From: Alloboseaceae bacterium BT-24-1 | GTDB lineage: Bacteria > Pseudomonadota > Alphaproteobacteria > Rhizobiales > Beijerinckiaceae | DNA length: 64,000 nucleotides | Assembly: GCA_025846845.1 (NCBI GenBank) | Contig: JAOYTL010000006.1 | Span: 62,001-126,000, forward strand | Direction of reading: 5' to 3' | In this document: in pieces, positions 33,707 through 43,000 of the stretch | Layout: the number at the start of each line of letters is the position of its first letter | How positions within the stretch are numbered: position 1 is the stretch's first letter | Translations under genes and position numbers: made by a program | Notes under the pieces: model-generated | The model's input: the letters and a program-made list of their open reading frames with translations, nothing else | The model's database searches: none | What the model was told of the DNA's origin: nothing

Positions 33707-35332
33707 ATGGCTGCGAAGGACGTGAAGTTTTCGCAGGACGCGCGCGAGCGGATGCTGCGCGGCGTCGACACGCTGGCGAATGCCGTGAAGGTCACGCTCG
33801 GCCCGAAGGGCCGCAACGTCGTGATCGAGAAGTCGTTCGGTGCGCCGCGCATCACCAAGGACGGCGTCACAGTCGCCAAGGAGATCGAGCTTTCCGACAA
33901 GTTCGAGAACATGGGCGCCCAGATGGTGCGCGAGGTGGCCTCCAAGCAGAACGACGCCGCCGGCGACGGCACCACGACCGCCACTGTCCTGGCCCAGGCC
34001 ATCGTTCGCGAAGGCGCCAAGGCGGTCGCCGCCGGCATCAACCCGATGGACCTGAAGCGCGGCATCGATCTTGCCGTCGAGGCGGTGACGAAGTCGCTCG
34101 GCGAGCACTCGAAGACCATCACCGGCTCGGAGGAAGTCGCCCAGGTCGGCACCATCTCCGCCAATGGCGACCGCACGATCGGCGCGATGATCGCCGAGGC
34201 GATGAAGAAGGTCGGCAACGAGGGTGTGATCACCGTCGAGGAAGCCAAGACCGCCGAAACCGAGCTCGACGTCGTCGAAGGCATGCAGTTCGACCGCGGC
34301 TACCTCTCGCCCTATTTCGTCACCAACTCCGAGAAGATGATCGCGGAGCTCGAGGATCCCTATATCCTGATCCACGAGAAGAAGCTGACGGGTCTCCAGG
34401 CCATGCTGCCGCTGCTGGAAGCGGTGGTTCAGACCGGCAAGCCGCTATTGATCGTCGCCGAGGACGTCGAGGGCGAGGCTCTCGCCACGCTCGTCGTCAA
34501 CAAGCTCCGCGGCGGCCTCAAGATCGCGGCGGTGAAGGCTCCGGGCTTCGGCGATCGTCGCAAGGCCATGCTGGAGGATATCGCCATCCTGACGGGCGGC
34601 ACCGCGATCAGCGAGGATCTCGGCATCAAGCTCGAGAACGTCACGCTCAACATGCTCGGCCGCGCCAAGCAGGTCCGGATCGAGAAGGAGAACACCACAA
34701 TCGTCGATGGTGCCGGCAGGAAGATCGAGATCGAGGCTCGCGTGGCGCAGATCAAGGCGCAGATCGAGGAGACCACCTCGGACTACGACCGCGAGAAGCT
34801 CCAGGAGCGCCTGGCCAAGCTCGCCGGCGGCGTCGCGGTCATCCGCGTCGGCGGCGCGACCGAGGTCGAGGTCAAGGAGAAGAAGGACCGTGTCGACGAC
34901 GCCCTGAACGCCACGCGCGCTGCGGTCGAGGAAGGAATCCTGCCGGGCGGCGGCGTCGCGCTCCTGCGCGCCGTCAAGGCGCTGGACGGTCTCAAGGCCG
35001 GCAATGACGATCAGAAGACCGGCGTCGAGATCGTCCGCAAGGCGATCACGGCGCCCGCTCGCCAGATCGTCGAGAATGCCGGCGGTGACGGTGCCGTCGT
35101 GGTCGGCAAGCTGCTGGAGTCTTCCGATTATGCCTGGGGCTACGATGCCCAGACCGGCGAGTACGGCGATCTGGTCAAGGCCGGCATCATCGACCCGACC
35201 AAGGTCGTGCGTACGGCGCTTCAGGATGCCGCTTCGGTCGCGGGTCTGCTTATCACCACCGAGGCAATGGTCGCCGAGCTTCCGAAGAAGGAAAATACCC
35301 CGGCTATGCCAGCCGGTGGCATGGACTACTGA
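33707..35332 (+). CDS. groEL: Chaperonin GroEL
   Basis: A 541-residue Hsp60 with all main motifs: VTLGPKGRNVVIEKSFGAPR, DGVTVAKEIEL, AGDGTTTATVLAQAIV (ATP-binding) and the apical region LPLLEAVVQTGKPLLIVAED. The tail PAMPAGGMDY lacks the long GGM repeats of the usual C-terminus. Alphaproteobacteria often carry several groEL copies, so this may be an additional one beside the housekeeping gene. The ATG at 33707 has GAGTGAGG upstream. Confidence 0.98.
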   Translation: MAAKDVKFSQDARERMLRGVDTLANAVKVTLGPKGRNVVIEKSFGAPRITKDGVTVAKEIELSDKFENMGAQMVREVASKQNDAAGDGTTTATVLAQAIVREGAKAVAAGINPMDLKRGIDLAVEAVTKSLGEHSKTITGSEEVAQVGTISANGDRTIGAMIAEAMKKVGNEGVITVEEAKTAETELDVVEGMQFDRGYLSPYFVTNSEKMIAELEDPYILIHEKKLTGLQAMLPLLEAVVQTGKPLLIVAEDVEGEALATLVVNKLRGGLKIAAVKAPGFGDRRKAMLEDIAILTGGTAISEDLGIKLENVTLNMLGRAKQVRIEKENTTIVDGAGRKIEIEARVAQIKAQIEETTSDYDREKLQERLAKLAGGVAVIRVGGATEVEVKEKKDRVDDALNATRAAVEEGILPGGGVALLRAVKALDGLKAGNDDQKTGVEIVRKAITAPARQIVENAGGDGAVVVGKLLESSDYAWGYDAQTGEYGDLVKAGIIDPTKVVRTALQDAASVAGLLITTEAMVAELPKKENTPAMPAGGMDY

Positions 35333-35340
35333 CGCGACAC

Positions 35341-35365
35341 GGGCGCCGCGGCTTCCGCGGCGCCC
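35341..35365 (+). terminator. Hairpin after groEL
   Basis: Eleven-base arms GGGCGCCGCGG (35341-35351) and CCGCGGCGCCC (35355-35365) with loop CTT, nine bases after the groEL stop. No T-run. Confidence 0.7.
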
Positions 35366-35736
35366 ACACGTCCGCATCGGCGCCCATCCACTTCGAGTGA
35401 TCTTTTGCATTTTTGTTCGGGAATGGCACTTTCGCGAATGTCGGCTCTCGCCCGATTGCGTTGAAGAAGTCCGATCGGCGTGAACACCAGGCGGTATCTG
35501 CGTTTGGCAGAGAAGAAGGTTCTTTCCGCTTCAGGAAAATGCCCTCTAAGGCCGGCGACGCCGTCCGCATGGAGATGAAACTTCTACGCTCGGACCGACT
35601 TAACTCGCCCAAAGTATTGCGGCGGACTTTTTCAACTCAATCGACCCGCTGCAGACCGTCGATGTGTCTGCATGCGGGGCAATTGGTGACGATGGCTTAA
35701 ATTGAATTGAGTGATGTCCATGCCCCGGAGCAAACC
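35366..35736. other. Gene-free stretch
   Basis: About 370 bases between groEL and the autotransporter remnant. Nothing supportable was seen. Confidence 0.4.
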
Positions 35737-35773
35737 AAAAAATAGGCCCCGCCAGTTGAAGCTGGCGGGGCCT
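35737..35773 (-). terminator. Intrinsic terminator of autotransporter remnant
   Basis: Twelve-base perfect arms AGGCCCCGCCAG (35744-35755) and CTGGCGGGGCCT (35762-35773). On the minus strand TATTTTTT follows. The terminator is intact although the gene is not. Confidence 0.9.
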
Positions 35774-35801
35774 GACATTTGCTGCTTTGCGCGACTAGCG
35801 G

Positions 35802-37132
35802 TTACAATTTGACTGCCAGCACACCCTTGAAGGAATGGTCCTGAGCATCCTCGGCGAGCTCGCCGGCATAGGATACGCCAAGCGCCGCGCCCTTGCCGAC
35901 GGCGACATCGAGCCCTGCTTCAGCGATAGCGGCGTCTTGCGCAATGGGCAGGCCGGAAATGCTGAACGCGGTTGATCCGGCGAACGCCAGCGTGGTCTTT
36001 GGTTCGACATCGCCGAAAGCGTGGCGCCAGCCTAGACCGCCGCGCACGGTCATCGCCATGCCCTGCAAATCGAACGGGAGGAAGCCAGCAGGCCGAGGGT
36101 CGAGTAGCCAACACCGGTATCATCACTCTGGCTCATGAGAGCGATCTCTGCTCCGGTCTCGCTGAACCCGTCGGTGTGGAGATTCACATAGGCCAGCGCC
36201 GCAAACGGCTCGAGCGCTACGCGACCGAGGTCGATGCGGTACCCGACTTCGCCGAATATCTGAGCGGTGGCGGCATCGTAGCTTGCCTGCGGCGCGCCGC
36301 CGATGAAGGTTTACAGCACGGCGCGTCTCGACATCGTGCCAGGTGTAGCTGGCGCCGGCCCGCAGATTGAGAGCACCCCACTGGCCGCCGCCATAGAGAC
36401 CGAGGTGGTAGTTGTCGCTCTCGCCCGAGGAGAACCGGTTGTTGACGTCGAACTCGCTGCGGCTGTAGCCGGCGATGATGCCGAAGCGCAGATGGTCGAA
36501 TACGGCCGCGTCAGCGCCGAGCAGCAGGCCGCCGGTCGAGCGCATCAACCTGGCGGCGTTGCCGTCTCTGTCGCTGCGACCCCAGGAGCCATAGCCCTGG
36601 CCCCAGCCCGCGAAGCGGTCGGATTTCAGGGCCGGCATCGGGCCCTCGACGCTCGGGGCGAGATGGGCGGTGAAGCCGTAGTTCAGCGTCGCCATCGGCG
36701 CCGCGCCGACAGCGCCGAGCGCCGTGCGCACGCGGTCGTTGATGGCCGCGCGCAGCAGCCAGATTTCGTCGATCAGCGCGGTCTTGGCCGAGGCAAGGAT
36801 TTCGCCGGAGAGCTGGTTCAGGGCCCCCCGCGCCGCATCGATGCTCTGCTGATTGAGTACGCTGCTCTGGACGGGATTGCTGGTGGGCAGGCTGTCGACG
36901 CCCTTGCCGGTTTCCGCCTCGTTCGGCGTGGTGCCGATGCTGCCCACGTCCTGGTCTGGATCACCGTGAGATAGGCGTTGGTGGCGTCGTAGGCATCGCG
37001 CAGGTTGAGGAAGGGCGTCAGGATCTGGTCGCCGAGGCCATATCTCCCGGTCAACTCGATCGAGGTCAGGATCGTGAAACGCTTGCCGGCGACGAAGGGT
37101 GTTCCGGTGTAAGACATGAATCTATTGTCCAC
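35802..37132 (-). pseudogene. Autotransporter, multiply frameshifted
   Basis: C-terminal part of an autotransporter read in at least three frames: YTGTPFVAGKRFTILTSIEL and LNLRDAYDATNAYLTVIQ (passenger end), SVLNQQSIDAARGALNQLSG and FAGWGQGYGSWGRSDRDGNA (barrel start), AYVNLHTDGFSETGAEIALM (after a shift near 36330), then VRGGLGWRHAFGDVEPKTTL and GISYAGE-type end strands to GVLAVKL. Frame changes fall near 36950, 36330 and 36070. The N-terminal passenger is missing. It is clearly related to the fragment at position 1, but much less to the intact 1619-residue protein. Confidence 0.8.
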
Positions 37133-37189
37133 TCGCCACCGATACCGTTCTCTAACGGGTCAAGGTCTGGCTGCTGGGTCCTGCTCTCA

Positions 37190-38614
37190 CTACGCGTCGG
37201 AATCGGCAAGCGGGCTCGTATCCTTCGGCTGGGAAGCAGGTTGCTTTGTCCTTTGTCGATGGTGGAGGTCCAGGGCCTCGTGATAGAACCGATCGAAGCG
37301 CGCGGAACGGGCGGCCCAGGTGAAGTGCTGCTGGACGCGGAGCCGGCCCCGCCGGCCCTTGGCGGCGGCGGCCTCACGGTCGGCCGCGACGGCTGCCATG
37401 GCGTCCCGAAGACCGGCCACCGCCTCTTCGGACGACGAGGCTGGCATGCAATAGCCGGTTTCTTCGTTGACCTGGCCGAGTATGCCACCCCGTTGCAAGC
37501 AGATGACGGGCTTGGCGAGCGCCATAGCCTCTAACGAGATCGCGTTGCCGGAATTATAGGTGCAGGCATGGACCAAGGCGTCAGCTTGCCGCAGCGTAGT
37601 CATCCACTCGACACGGGACAGGTTGGACAGGAACTCGACCCTATCGGCGATGCCGAGCCCCTTTGCCCGTTTCTCAAGGAAGGACTTCTCAGGTCCCTCG
37701 CCGACAATCGTGTATATCGCGTCATGCCGTCCAAGCCGGGCGAACGCCTCGAGACCGAGGTGGACGCCCTTCCAATGCAGGAGGCGATTCAGGCTGACAA
37801 ATCGGACGGGCCCTTCCGGGGCAGTCCCGACGTCTTCGCCCAAGTCAAGGATCCAATCATCGATGCCGCTTTCCCCGAAGATGCGAATGCGCGTCGCGCC
37901 GAGCGACACCAGGCGCCGATGGGTTTCGTTCGAATTGGCTATGACAAGGATGCTGCGTTGGGCCGCCAGGCGGACGAGCGGATCGAAGGGCGCGAAGGCG
38001 TTGAGGAGCCCTCGTTTCGCTTCCTCGTACAGGCCCTTTCCGCTGATGCCGCGCAGGAACGTGCGCGGTAGCCTTTCCCCACCGCCTATCGGCCCCCAGA
38101 TGAACGGGACCGGCAGGAGATGAAGCAGGCTCGGCGTGTACCAGCGCACCCAGGAGATGTGGTGAGCGAGGTCGAACCCGATCGTCCGGTGCGCACGCCG
38201 GGCGGTCAGATAAGCTTTGAGCTGCCAGAGATAGGCGACAGCCTGCACGCCGATCACGTGGCGCAACCAGCCCGGCAGGTCGCAGTAGAGGACATGCAGG
38301 TATGGTTGCGGATTACGCTTCAGCTCCGCTTCTATCAGGTCGCGATGGTTCCGTCCGAAACCGTGGTCGGACCTCGTCAGGACCCAAACCTCGTGGCGCT
38401 CCGCCGCAGTTCGGCTCGTGTTCCAGCCGATTCCATTCTCCGATCCGCTGCCGGGGGCACAAGAATAGGCCGAGATCAAAATCCGCAGCCGCCGCGCCGC
38501 GGTGTCCTGCAGCGCTTCGAGAGCCGGTCCATCGATCGCCTCGACAGCCGTGCCTTGCATATCGACATCCGCACCGTTCGACAGGTCATGCGTCTGCGAA
38601 GTTGCAATCATCAC
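37190..38614 (-). CDS. Glycosyltransferase family 4 protein
   Basis: A 474-residue GT-B glycosyltransferase. RILISAYSCAPGSGSENGIG is the N-terminal glycine-rich acceptor loop; FVSLNRLLHWKGVHLGLEAF begins the donor domain; HACTYNSGNAISLEAMALAK carries the EX7E-type site. The first ~40 residues are an extension without similarity. It likely adds a sugar to a surface polysaccharide. It is divergent from rfbF; donor and acceptor cannot be read from sequence. Confidence 0.9.
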   Translation of the reverse strand: MMIATSQTHDLSNGADVDMQGTAVEAIDGPALEALQDTAARRLRILISAYSCAPGSGSENGIGWNTSRTAAERHEVWVLTRSDHGFGRNHRDLIEAELKRNPQPYLHVLYCDLPGWLRHVIGVQAVAYLWQLKAYLTARRAHRTIGFDLAHHISWVRWYTPSLLHLLPVPFIWGPIGGGERLPRTFLRGISGKGLYEEAKRGLLNAFAPFDPLVRLAAQRSILVIANSNETHRRLVSLGATRIRIFGESGIDDWILDLGEDVGTAPEGPVRFVSLNRLLHWKGVHLGLEAFARLGRHDAIYTIVGEGPEKSFLEKRAKGLGIADRVEFLSNLSRVEWMTTLRQADALVHACTYNSGNAISLEAMALAKPVICLQRGGILGQVNEETGYCMPASSSEEAVAGLRDAMAAVAADREAAAAKGRRGRLRVQQHFTWAARSARFDRFYHEALDLHHRQRTKQPASQPKDTSPLADSDA

Positions 38615-38835
38615 GACGCCCGGCGGGCCTCCAGATTCTCCCGCACAGTAAGCACATCTTCCACAGGCGACGCATTCTGCTCAGATGGATGTTCCATCGC
38701 GACGGGAGCCTCTTTCGGATTACCCGGCGCAATAGGATCATTCTTGAGTTGGTAATCCCGATAAGTGTTACGCAGGCCAGAGCTCCGACCTTTACCATCA
38801 CGCTGTAAGTTCGACTCAACTCGCGGGCTAAGCGT

Positions 38836-39729
38836 ATGGACGCACGTGATAAGCGTTACGACGAAGAAATCGAAGTCCGTCATCGACGGTCTGAAGTTTC
38901 CGGCGTCAAGGTGGTTATTCTTGCGGGTGGATTCGGCACACGGATAAGCGAAGAGACTTCTGTCATTCCCAAGCCATTGGTCGAAATCGGAGGGCGACCG
39001 CTTCTCTGGCATATCATGAAGCTTTATTCATATTATGGATTGAACGATTTTATCATTTGCTGTGGCTATAAAGGACATCTCATCAAGAAGTATTTCACTG
39101 ATTACTATTTTCACAATAGCGATATCACCATCGATCTTTCGACCGGAGTGACGACGACGCATCGGCGCTGCCCCGAACAATGGCAGATCACGCTTGTGGA
39201 CACCGGTGAAGCCTCGATGACCGGCGGTCGCCTCAAGCGCGTGCGCGACCATGTCGGGCGCAAGACCTTCTGCCTGACTTATGGAGACGGGGTCAGCAAC
39301 GTCGATATCGGAGCGCTCATCCGGCATCACCGGCAGCAGGCCGCGCTTGCGACCGTCACCGCTGTCCACATGCCGGGACGGTTCGGCGCGCTCGACCTGT
39401 CGGCGGACCGGCCGCGGATCTCCAGCTTTCGGGAGAAATCCGCCTCGGACGGCAACTTGATCAACGGCGGCTTCTTCGTGCTCGAGCCGGAGGTGATGGA
39501 TCTGATCGTCGACGACTCGACGGTCTTCGAGCAGGGGCCCCTGGAGCGGCTCGTCGCGGACGACCAACTCGCGGTCTATCCGCATCTCGGCTTCTGGCAG
39601 AACGTCGACACCCTGCGGGACAAGATGGTGCTCCAGAGCATGTGGGATAGCGGCGAGCATCCCTGGTGCGTCTGGGAGGCGGCCGATCCGGATCGCAGCC
39701 CTGCCGCGCGGTCCATTTCAACACAGTGA
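38836..39729 (+). CDS. rfbF: Glucose-1-phosphate cytidylyltransferase
   Basis: A 297-residue nucleotidyltransferase making CDP-glucose from CTP and glucose-1-phosphate. Signature regions: VKVVILAGGFGTRISEETSV, IPKPLVEIGGRPLLWHIMKL, YSYYGLNDFIICCGYKGHLI, and CLTYGDGVSNVDI for metal binding. The first ~23 residues are extra to the family; starting codons near VKVV are not standard, so the ATG at 38836 is kept. It heads a sugar-nucleotide set with the epimerases downstream. CDP-glucose 4,6-dehydratase is not in the window. Confidence 0.92.
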   Translation: MDARDKRYDEEIEVRHRRSEVSGVKVVILAGGFGTRISEETSVIPKPLVEIGGRPLLWHIMKLYSYYGLNDFIICCGYKGHLIKKYFTDYYFHNSDITIDLSTGVTTTHRRCPEQWQITLVDTGEASMTGGRLKRVRDHVGRKTFCLTYGDGVSNVDIGALIRHHRQQAALATVTAVHMPGRFGALDLSADRPRISSFREKSASDGNLINGGFFVLEPEVMDLIVDDSTVFEQGPLERLVADDQLAVYPHLGFWQNVDTLRDKMVLQSMWDSGEHPWCVWEAADPDRSPAARSISTQ

Positions 39730-39739
39730 GAGCCTTTTG

Positions 39740-40903
39740 ATGCGGATCCTGTTGACAGGGGCTGACGGCTATATCGGGGCAATCCTCGGTCCTAAGCTGG
39801 TCGAGCGCGGGTTCGACGCGATAGGTCTCGATACCGGCTTCTACCGGCGCGGCTGGCTCTTCGACGATCGGCGCACGCGGCCAAACGTGATCACCCGGGA
39901 CGTTCGCCAAGTCTCCGTCGAGGATCTGCGCGGCTTTGACGCCGTTCTCCATCTGGCGGAGCTGTCCAATGATCCGCTGGCGGCCCAGGATCCGGAGATA
40001 ACTTTCGCCATCAATCACCGCGCCTCGGTGAATCTCGCGCGAATGTGTCGTGACGCGAAGGTGGCGCGCTTCATCTATGCCTCGTCGTGCAGCATTTACG
40101 GCGCCGGCAGCGATCAGAAGACGGAAGAATCGGCCCCGCAGCCGCTGACCGCCTATGCGCAATGCAAGGTCCTGGTCGAGCGCGACGTCGCAAACCTCCG
40201 CGACGAGCATTTCACGCCCGTCTTCCTTCGGAACGCGACCGCCTTCGGGGCAAGCCCGCGCCAGCGCTTCGACCTCGTCCTCAACAATTTGTGCGGCTGG
40301 GCATGGACGATCGGCGAGATCCGGATGACGAGCGACGGCACGCCTTGGCGGCCGTTTGTCCATATCGAGGACATCGCGGATGCCATGATCTGCGCGCTGG
40401 AGGCGCCGCTCGACGCCGTGGCCGGGGAAGCCCTGAATGTCGGTGTCGACAGCCAGAACTATCAGGCGCGCGAGATCGCCGAGGTGGTGGCCGGCGCCTT
40501 TCCGGGATGCGGCCTGACGATCGGCGACAGCAGCGGCGATGACCGGAGCTATCGCGCCTCCTTCGCCAAGATCCGCGACCGGCTTCCCGCCTTCCGCTGC
40601 CGCTGGAGCGTCGAACGCGGCGCGGAGCAATTTCGGCGCCTCTTCGACGAGATCGGCTTCACGAAGGAGATGTTCCACGCCGCACCGTACACGCGGCTGT
40701 CGGAGCTGCAACATCTCCGTTCGACCGGACAGCTCTCCAGCAATCTCCACTGGACGTCTTCTGACGACGAGCGCGCTCAAATGCCATCCCGGTACAATGG
40801 CCACGACCTGTCCTTGTCCGAGATCGCCGTGACCGGCTCCGGCCAGGCGATGGAGAAGGCCGGATCGTCGAACCTGATGCCTGCCTCTGCCGCCGGCGTG
40901 TAG
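39740..40903 (+). CDS. NAD-dependent epimerase/dehydratase (extended SDR)
   Basis: A 387-residue extended short-chain dehydrogenase acting on nucleotide sugars. The NAD-binding motif is LLTGADGYIG, the catalytic serine lies in YASSCSIYGAG, and the Tyr/Lys pair in YAQCK. The substrate domain follows (WRPFVHIEDIADAMICALEA). The last ~40 residues read opposite to the end of the convergent RfbC-like gene, a 127-base overlap. It may convert a CDP- or other NDP-hexose; the exact reaction cannot be told. Confidence 0.88.
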   Translation: MRILLTGADGYIGAILGPKLVERGFDAIGLDTGFYRRGWLFDDRRTRPNVITRDVRQVSVEDLRGFDAVLHLAELSNDPLAAQDPEITFAINHRASVNLARMCRDAKVARFIYASSCSIYGAGSDQKTEESAPQPLTAYAQCKVLVERDVANLRDEHFTPVFLRNATAFGASPRQRFDLVLNNLCGWAWTIGEIRMTSDGTPWRPFVHIEDIADAMICALEAPLDAVAGEALNVGVDSQNYQAREIAEVVAGAFPGCGLTIGDSSGDDRSYRASFAKIRDRLPAFRCRWSVERGAEQFRRLFDEIGFTKEMFHAAPYTRLSELQHLRSTGQLSSNLHWTSSDDERAQMPSRYNGHDLSLSEIAVTGSGQAMEKAGSSNLMPASAAGV

Positions 40904-41313
40904 ACATGGGTGACCTGGTAGATGATGTCGACGTCATCGGCGAGCGTCTGATAGCCGTTGGCGCATCCGCCAGGAACGTAGATTTGACGCCCATTCTCGA
41001 GGCTCAGTTCGAAGCCTTCCCAGCGCATATAGGTCGGCGAGTCAGGCCTCAGGTCGACGACGACATTGTAGCTGGCGCCGCGGATGCACCGCATGAGCTT
41101 CGCTTCCAGATGCGGCGGCCGCTGTAGGTGAAGCCCGCGCAACGTGCCGCGGCGATAGTTGAAAGAATGATTTGCCTGCACGAAATCCGCCGCAAGCCCG
41201 TGCGCGGCGAACTCGTCCCGACACATCGTCCGCGCAAAGAAACCGCGGTCGTCCCGATGGCTCTGTCCATCGATCACGAAGCAGCCGTTCAATGTCGCGG
41301 CGGTGAAAATCAT
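40777..41313 (-). CDS. dTDP-4-dehydrorhamnose 3,5-epimerase-like protein
   Basis: A 178-residue cupin of the RmlC/RfbC type. Conserved features: GCFVIDGQSHRDDRGFFART, FVQANHSFNYRRGTLRGLHL with the catalytic His, GASYNVVVDLRPDSPTY, QIYVPGGCANGYQTL and the proton-donor Tyr in VTHVYTPAAEAGIRFDDP. It epimerises a 4-keto sugar nucleotide, perhaps the CDP-sugar of this locus. The start at 41313 has GGAG upstream. Its gene is convergent with and overlaps the SDR gene and is divergent from the SAF-domain gene. Confidence 0.9.
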   Translation of the reverse strand: MIFTAATLNGCFVIDGQSHRDDRGFFARTMCRDEFAAHGLAADFVQANHSFNYRRGTLRGLHLQRPPHLEAKLMRCIRGASYNVVVDLRPDSPTYMRWEGFELSLENGRQIYVPGGCANGYQTLADDVDIIYQVTHVYTPAAEAGIRFDDPAFSIAWPEPVTAISDKDRSWPLYRDGI

Positions 41314-41416
41314 CGCGGTCTCCAAATCTTGGCTTTGCCGCACGCAATCGAAGGTATCAGACGACCTCGGCAGCTTTCTGACAATCAACAATCGTGTTTT
41401 TCGAGGGAGATGGATT

Positions 41417-42757
41417 ATGATTATCGTCGATGACGCGCTGCGGCGCCGAGTATCGTCCGGCCTTCCACCCATTCAAGTTGCGATCCTCGGGGCGGGGTTC
41501 CTTGCGCGCGGGGTGGCATTGCAGCTCGCAGCGGCCTTCAATGGGGCGATCCGGGTCGCCGGCATCGCCAACCGGACGCTCGATCACGCCCGCCGCACCT
41601 ATGCGGCGGCAGGCGAGCGTGATCCGGCGGAATGCGTAACGACCGCGGAGGTGGAGGCTGCGCTCCGGGCGGGACGCCCGGTCATCTGCCAGGACCCGCA
41701 TCTTCTCGCGACCGCGCCAGGCATCGATGTGATGCTCGAGGCGACCGGAACGGTCGAGGCCGTGATCTCGCCGCTTCTCGCTGCCATCGAGTCGGGCAAG
41801 CACGTGGTCGTCAACGCCGAGATCGACGGGACGATCGGCCCGATCCTTCGCTTCAAGGCCACGGCCGCGGGCGTCCTCTACACTGGGATCGACGGCGATC
41901 AGCCGGCGGCCACCATGAACCTTGTGCGGTTCGTGCGAGGTATCGGGCTCCGGCCAGCTTTGTGCGGCAACATCAAGGGTCTGCAGGATCCGTATCGGAC
42001 GCCGACGACGCAGGCCGGATTCGCTCAGCGCTCGGGCCAGAGCGCCTCAATGGTGACCTCCTTTGCGGACGGGACCAAGATTTCCTTCGAGCAGGCCGTG
42101 ACCGCGAACGCCACCGGCATGCGGGTCGCCAAGCGCGGTATGCACGGCTATGAGGTTCCGCCCGGCACGCCGATCGAAGAGGCGGCCCTGCTGTTCCAGC
42201 CGGATGAGCTCCTGCAAGGGCCGGGCCTTGTCGATTACGTCATCGGGGCCTCACCGGGGCCGGGCATCTTCGTCCTTGCCGCTACAGACAACGAGTGGCT
42301 GAAACCTTACCTTGAACTTTATAAATTGGGTCCCGGGCCGCTTTACTGCTTCCACACACCCTACCATCTCTGCAACCTGGAGGTGCCACTCAGCATCGCC
42401 CGGGCGGTGCTCTTCGGCGATGTGGCGATCGCGCCGATCGGTGCGCCGACCGTGGAGGTGGTGGCGACCACCAAGCGAGACCTCCGGGCAGGCGAGGTGC
42501 TGGACGGGATGGGTCGCTACATGACCTATGGGGTCGCGGAGAACGCCGATGTGACTAGACGGGAGAATCTCTTGCCGATTGGCGTCGCCGAGGGCTGCCG
42601 CCTGCGTCGCGACCTACCCAAGGACGCGACGCTCACCTATGCGGACGTGATCCTGCCGCCCGGACGGCTCTGTGACCGGCTGCGGGCCGAGCAGGCTCGC
42701 CTTTTTGAGACGGACGATCCTCAGGGCACGCCACGCTCCGCTCTCAGCCCGGCGTAA
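41417..42757 (+). CDS. SAF-domain NAD(P)-binding oxidoreductase-like protein
   Basis: A 446-residue protein with an N-terminal Rossmann domain (VAILGAGFLARGVALQLAAA, DVMLEATGTVEAVISPLLAA, related to homoserine dehydrogenase) and a C-terminal SAF domain (LRAGEVLDGMGRYMTYGVAE, LPKDATLTYADVILPPG). Proteins of this design often lie in polysaccharide loci beside RfbF and RfbC-like genes, where they may reduce or trim unusual sugars. The exact reaction is unknown. The ATG at 41417 has GAGGGAG upstream. Confidence 0.85.
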   Translation: MIIVDDALRRRVSSGLPPIQVAILGAGFLARGVALQLAAAFNGAIRVAGIANRTLDHARRTYAAAGERDPAECVTTAEVEAALRAGRPVICQDPHLLATAPGIDVMLEATGTVEAVISPLLAAIESGKHVVVNAEIDGTIGPILRFKATAAGVLYTGIDGDQPAATMNLVRFVRGIGLRPALCGNIKGLQDPYRTPTTQAGFAQRSGQSASMVTSFADGTKISFEQAVTANATGMRVAKRGMHGYEVPPGTPIEEAALLFQPDELLQGPGLVDYVIGASPGPGIFVLAATDNEWLKPYLELYKLGPGPLYCFHTPYHLCNLEVPLSIARAVLFGDVAIAPIGAPTVEVVATTKRDLRAGEVLDGMGRYMTYGVAENADVTRRENLLPIGVAEGCRLRRDLPKDATLTYADVILPPGRLCDRLRAEQARLFETDDPQGTPRSALSPA

Positions 42758-43000
42758 CTGGGCGATCCGGCGGTCATGTTCGGAAACGGATCGGACTATG
42801 ATCCAAGTTCGGCATATGGCGCAGCCGAGAAGGCTGCAAAGATTGCTTTACTCATCCCACCGCTTGCTTGGCTGGGAAACGATGTTGCGTAGATTTTGCC
42901 CATCACATAACAATCCTGCGGCCGAACGGCGATTTCGGCCAGGGCCTGCGGATCGCGGGTTCTATCAATGGGGAGGCTAACAAGCTCGGAGGAGACATCG

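Noticed and set aside
33697..35007. 436-codon frame overlapping groEL
   Set aside because: Shifted-frame shadow of groEL with extreme Arg/Gly content.
39461..40804. 447-codon minus-strand frame opposite the SDR epimerase
   Set aside because: Antisense shadow of SDR and RfbF genes.
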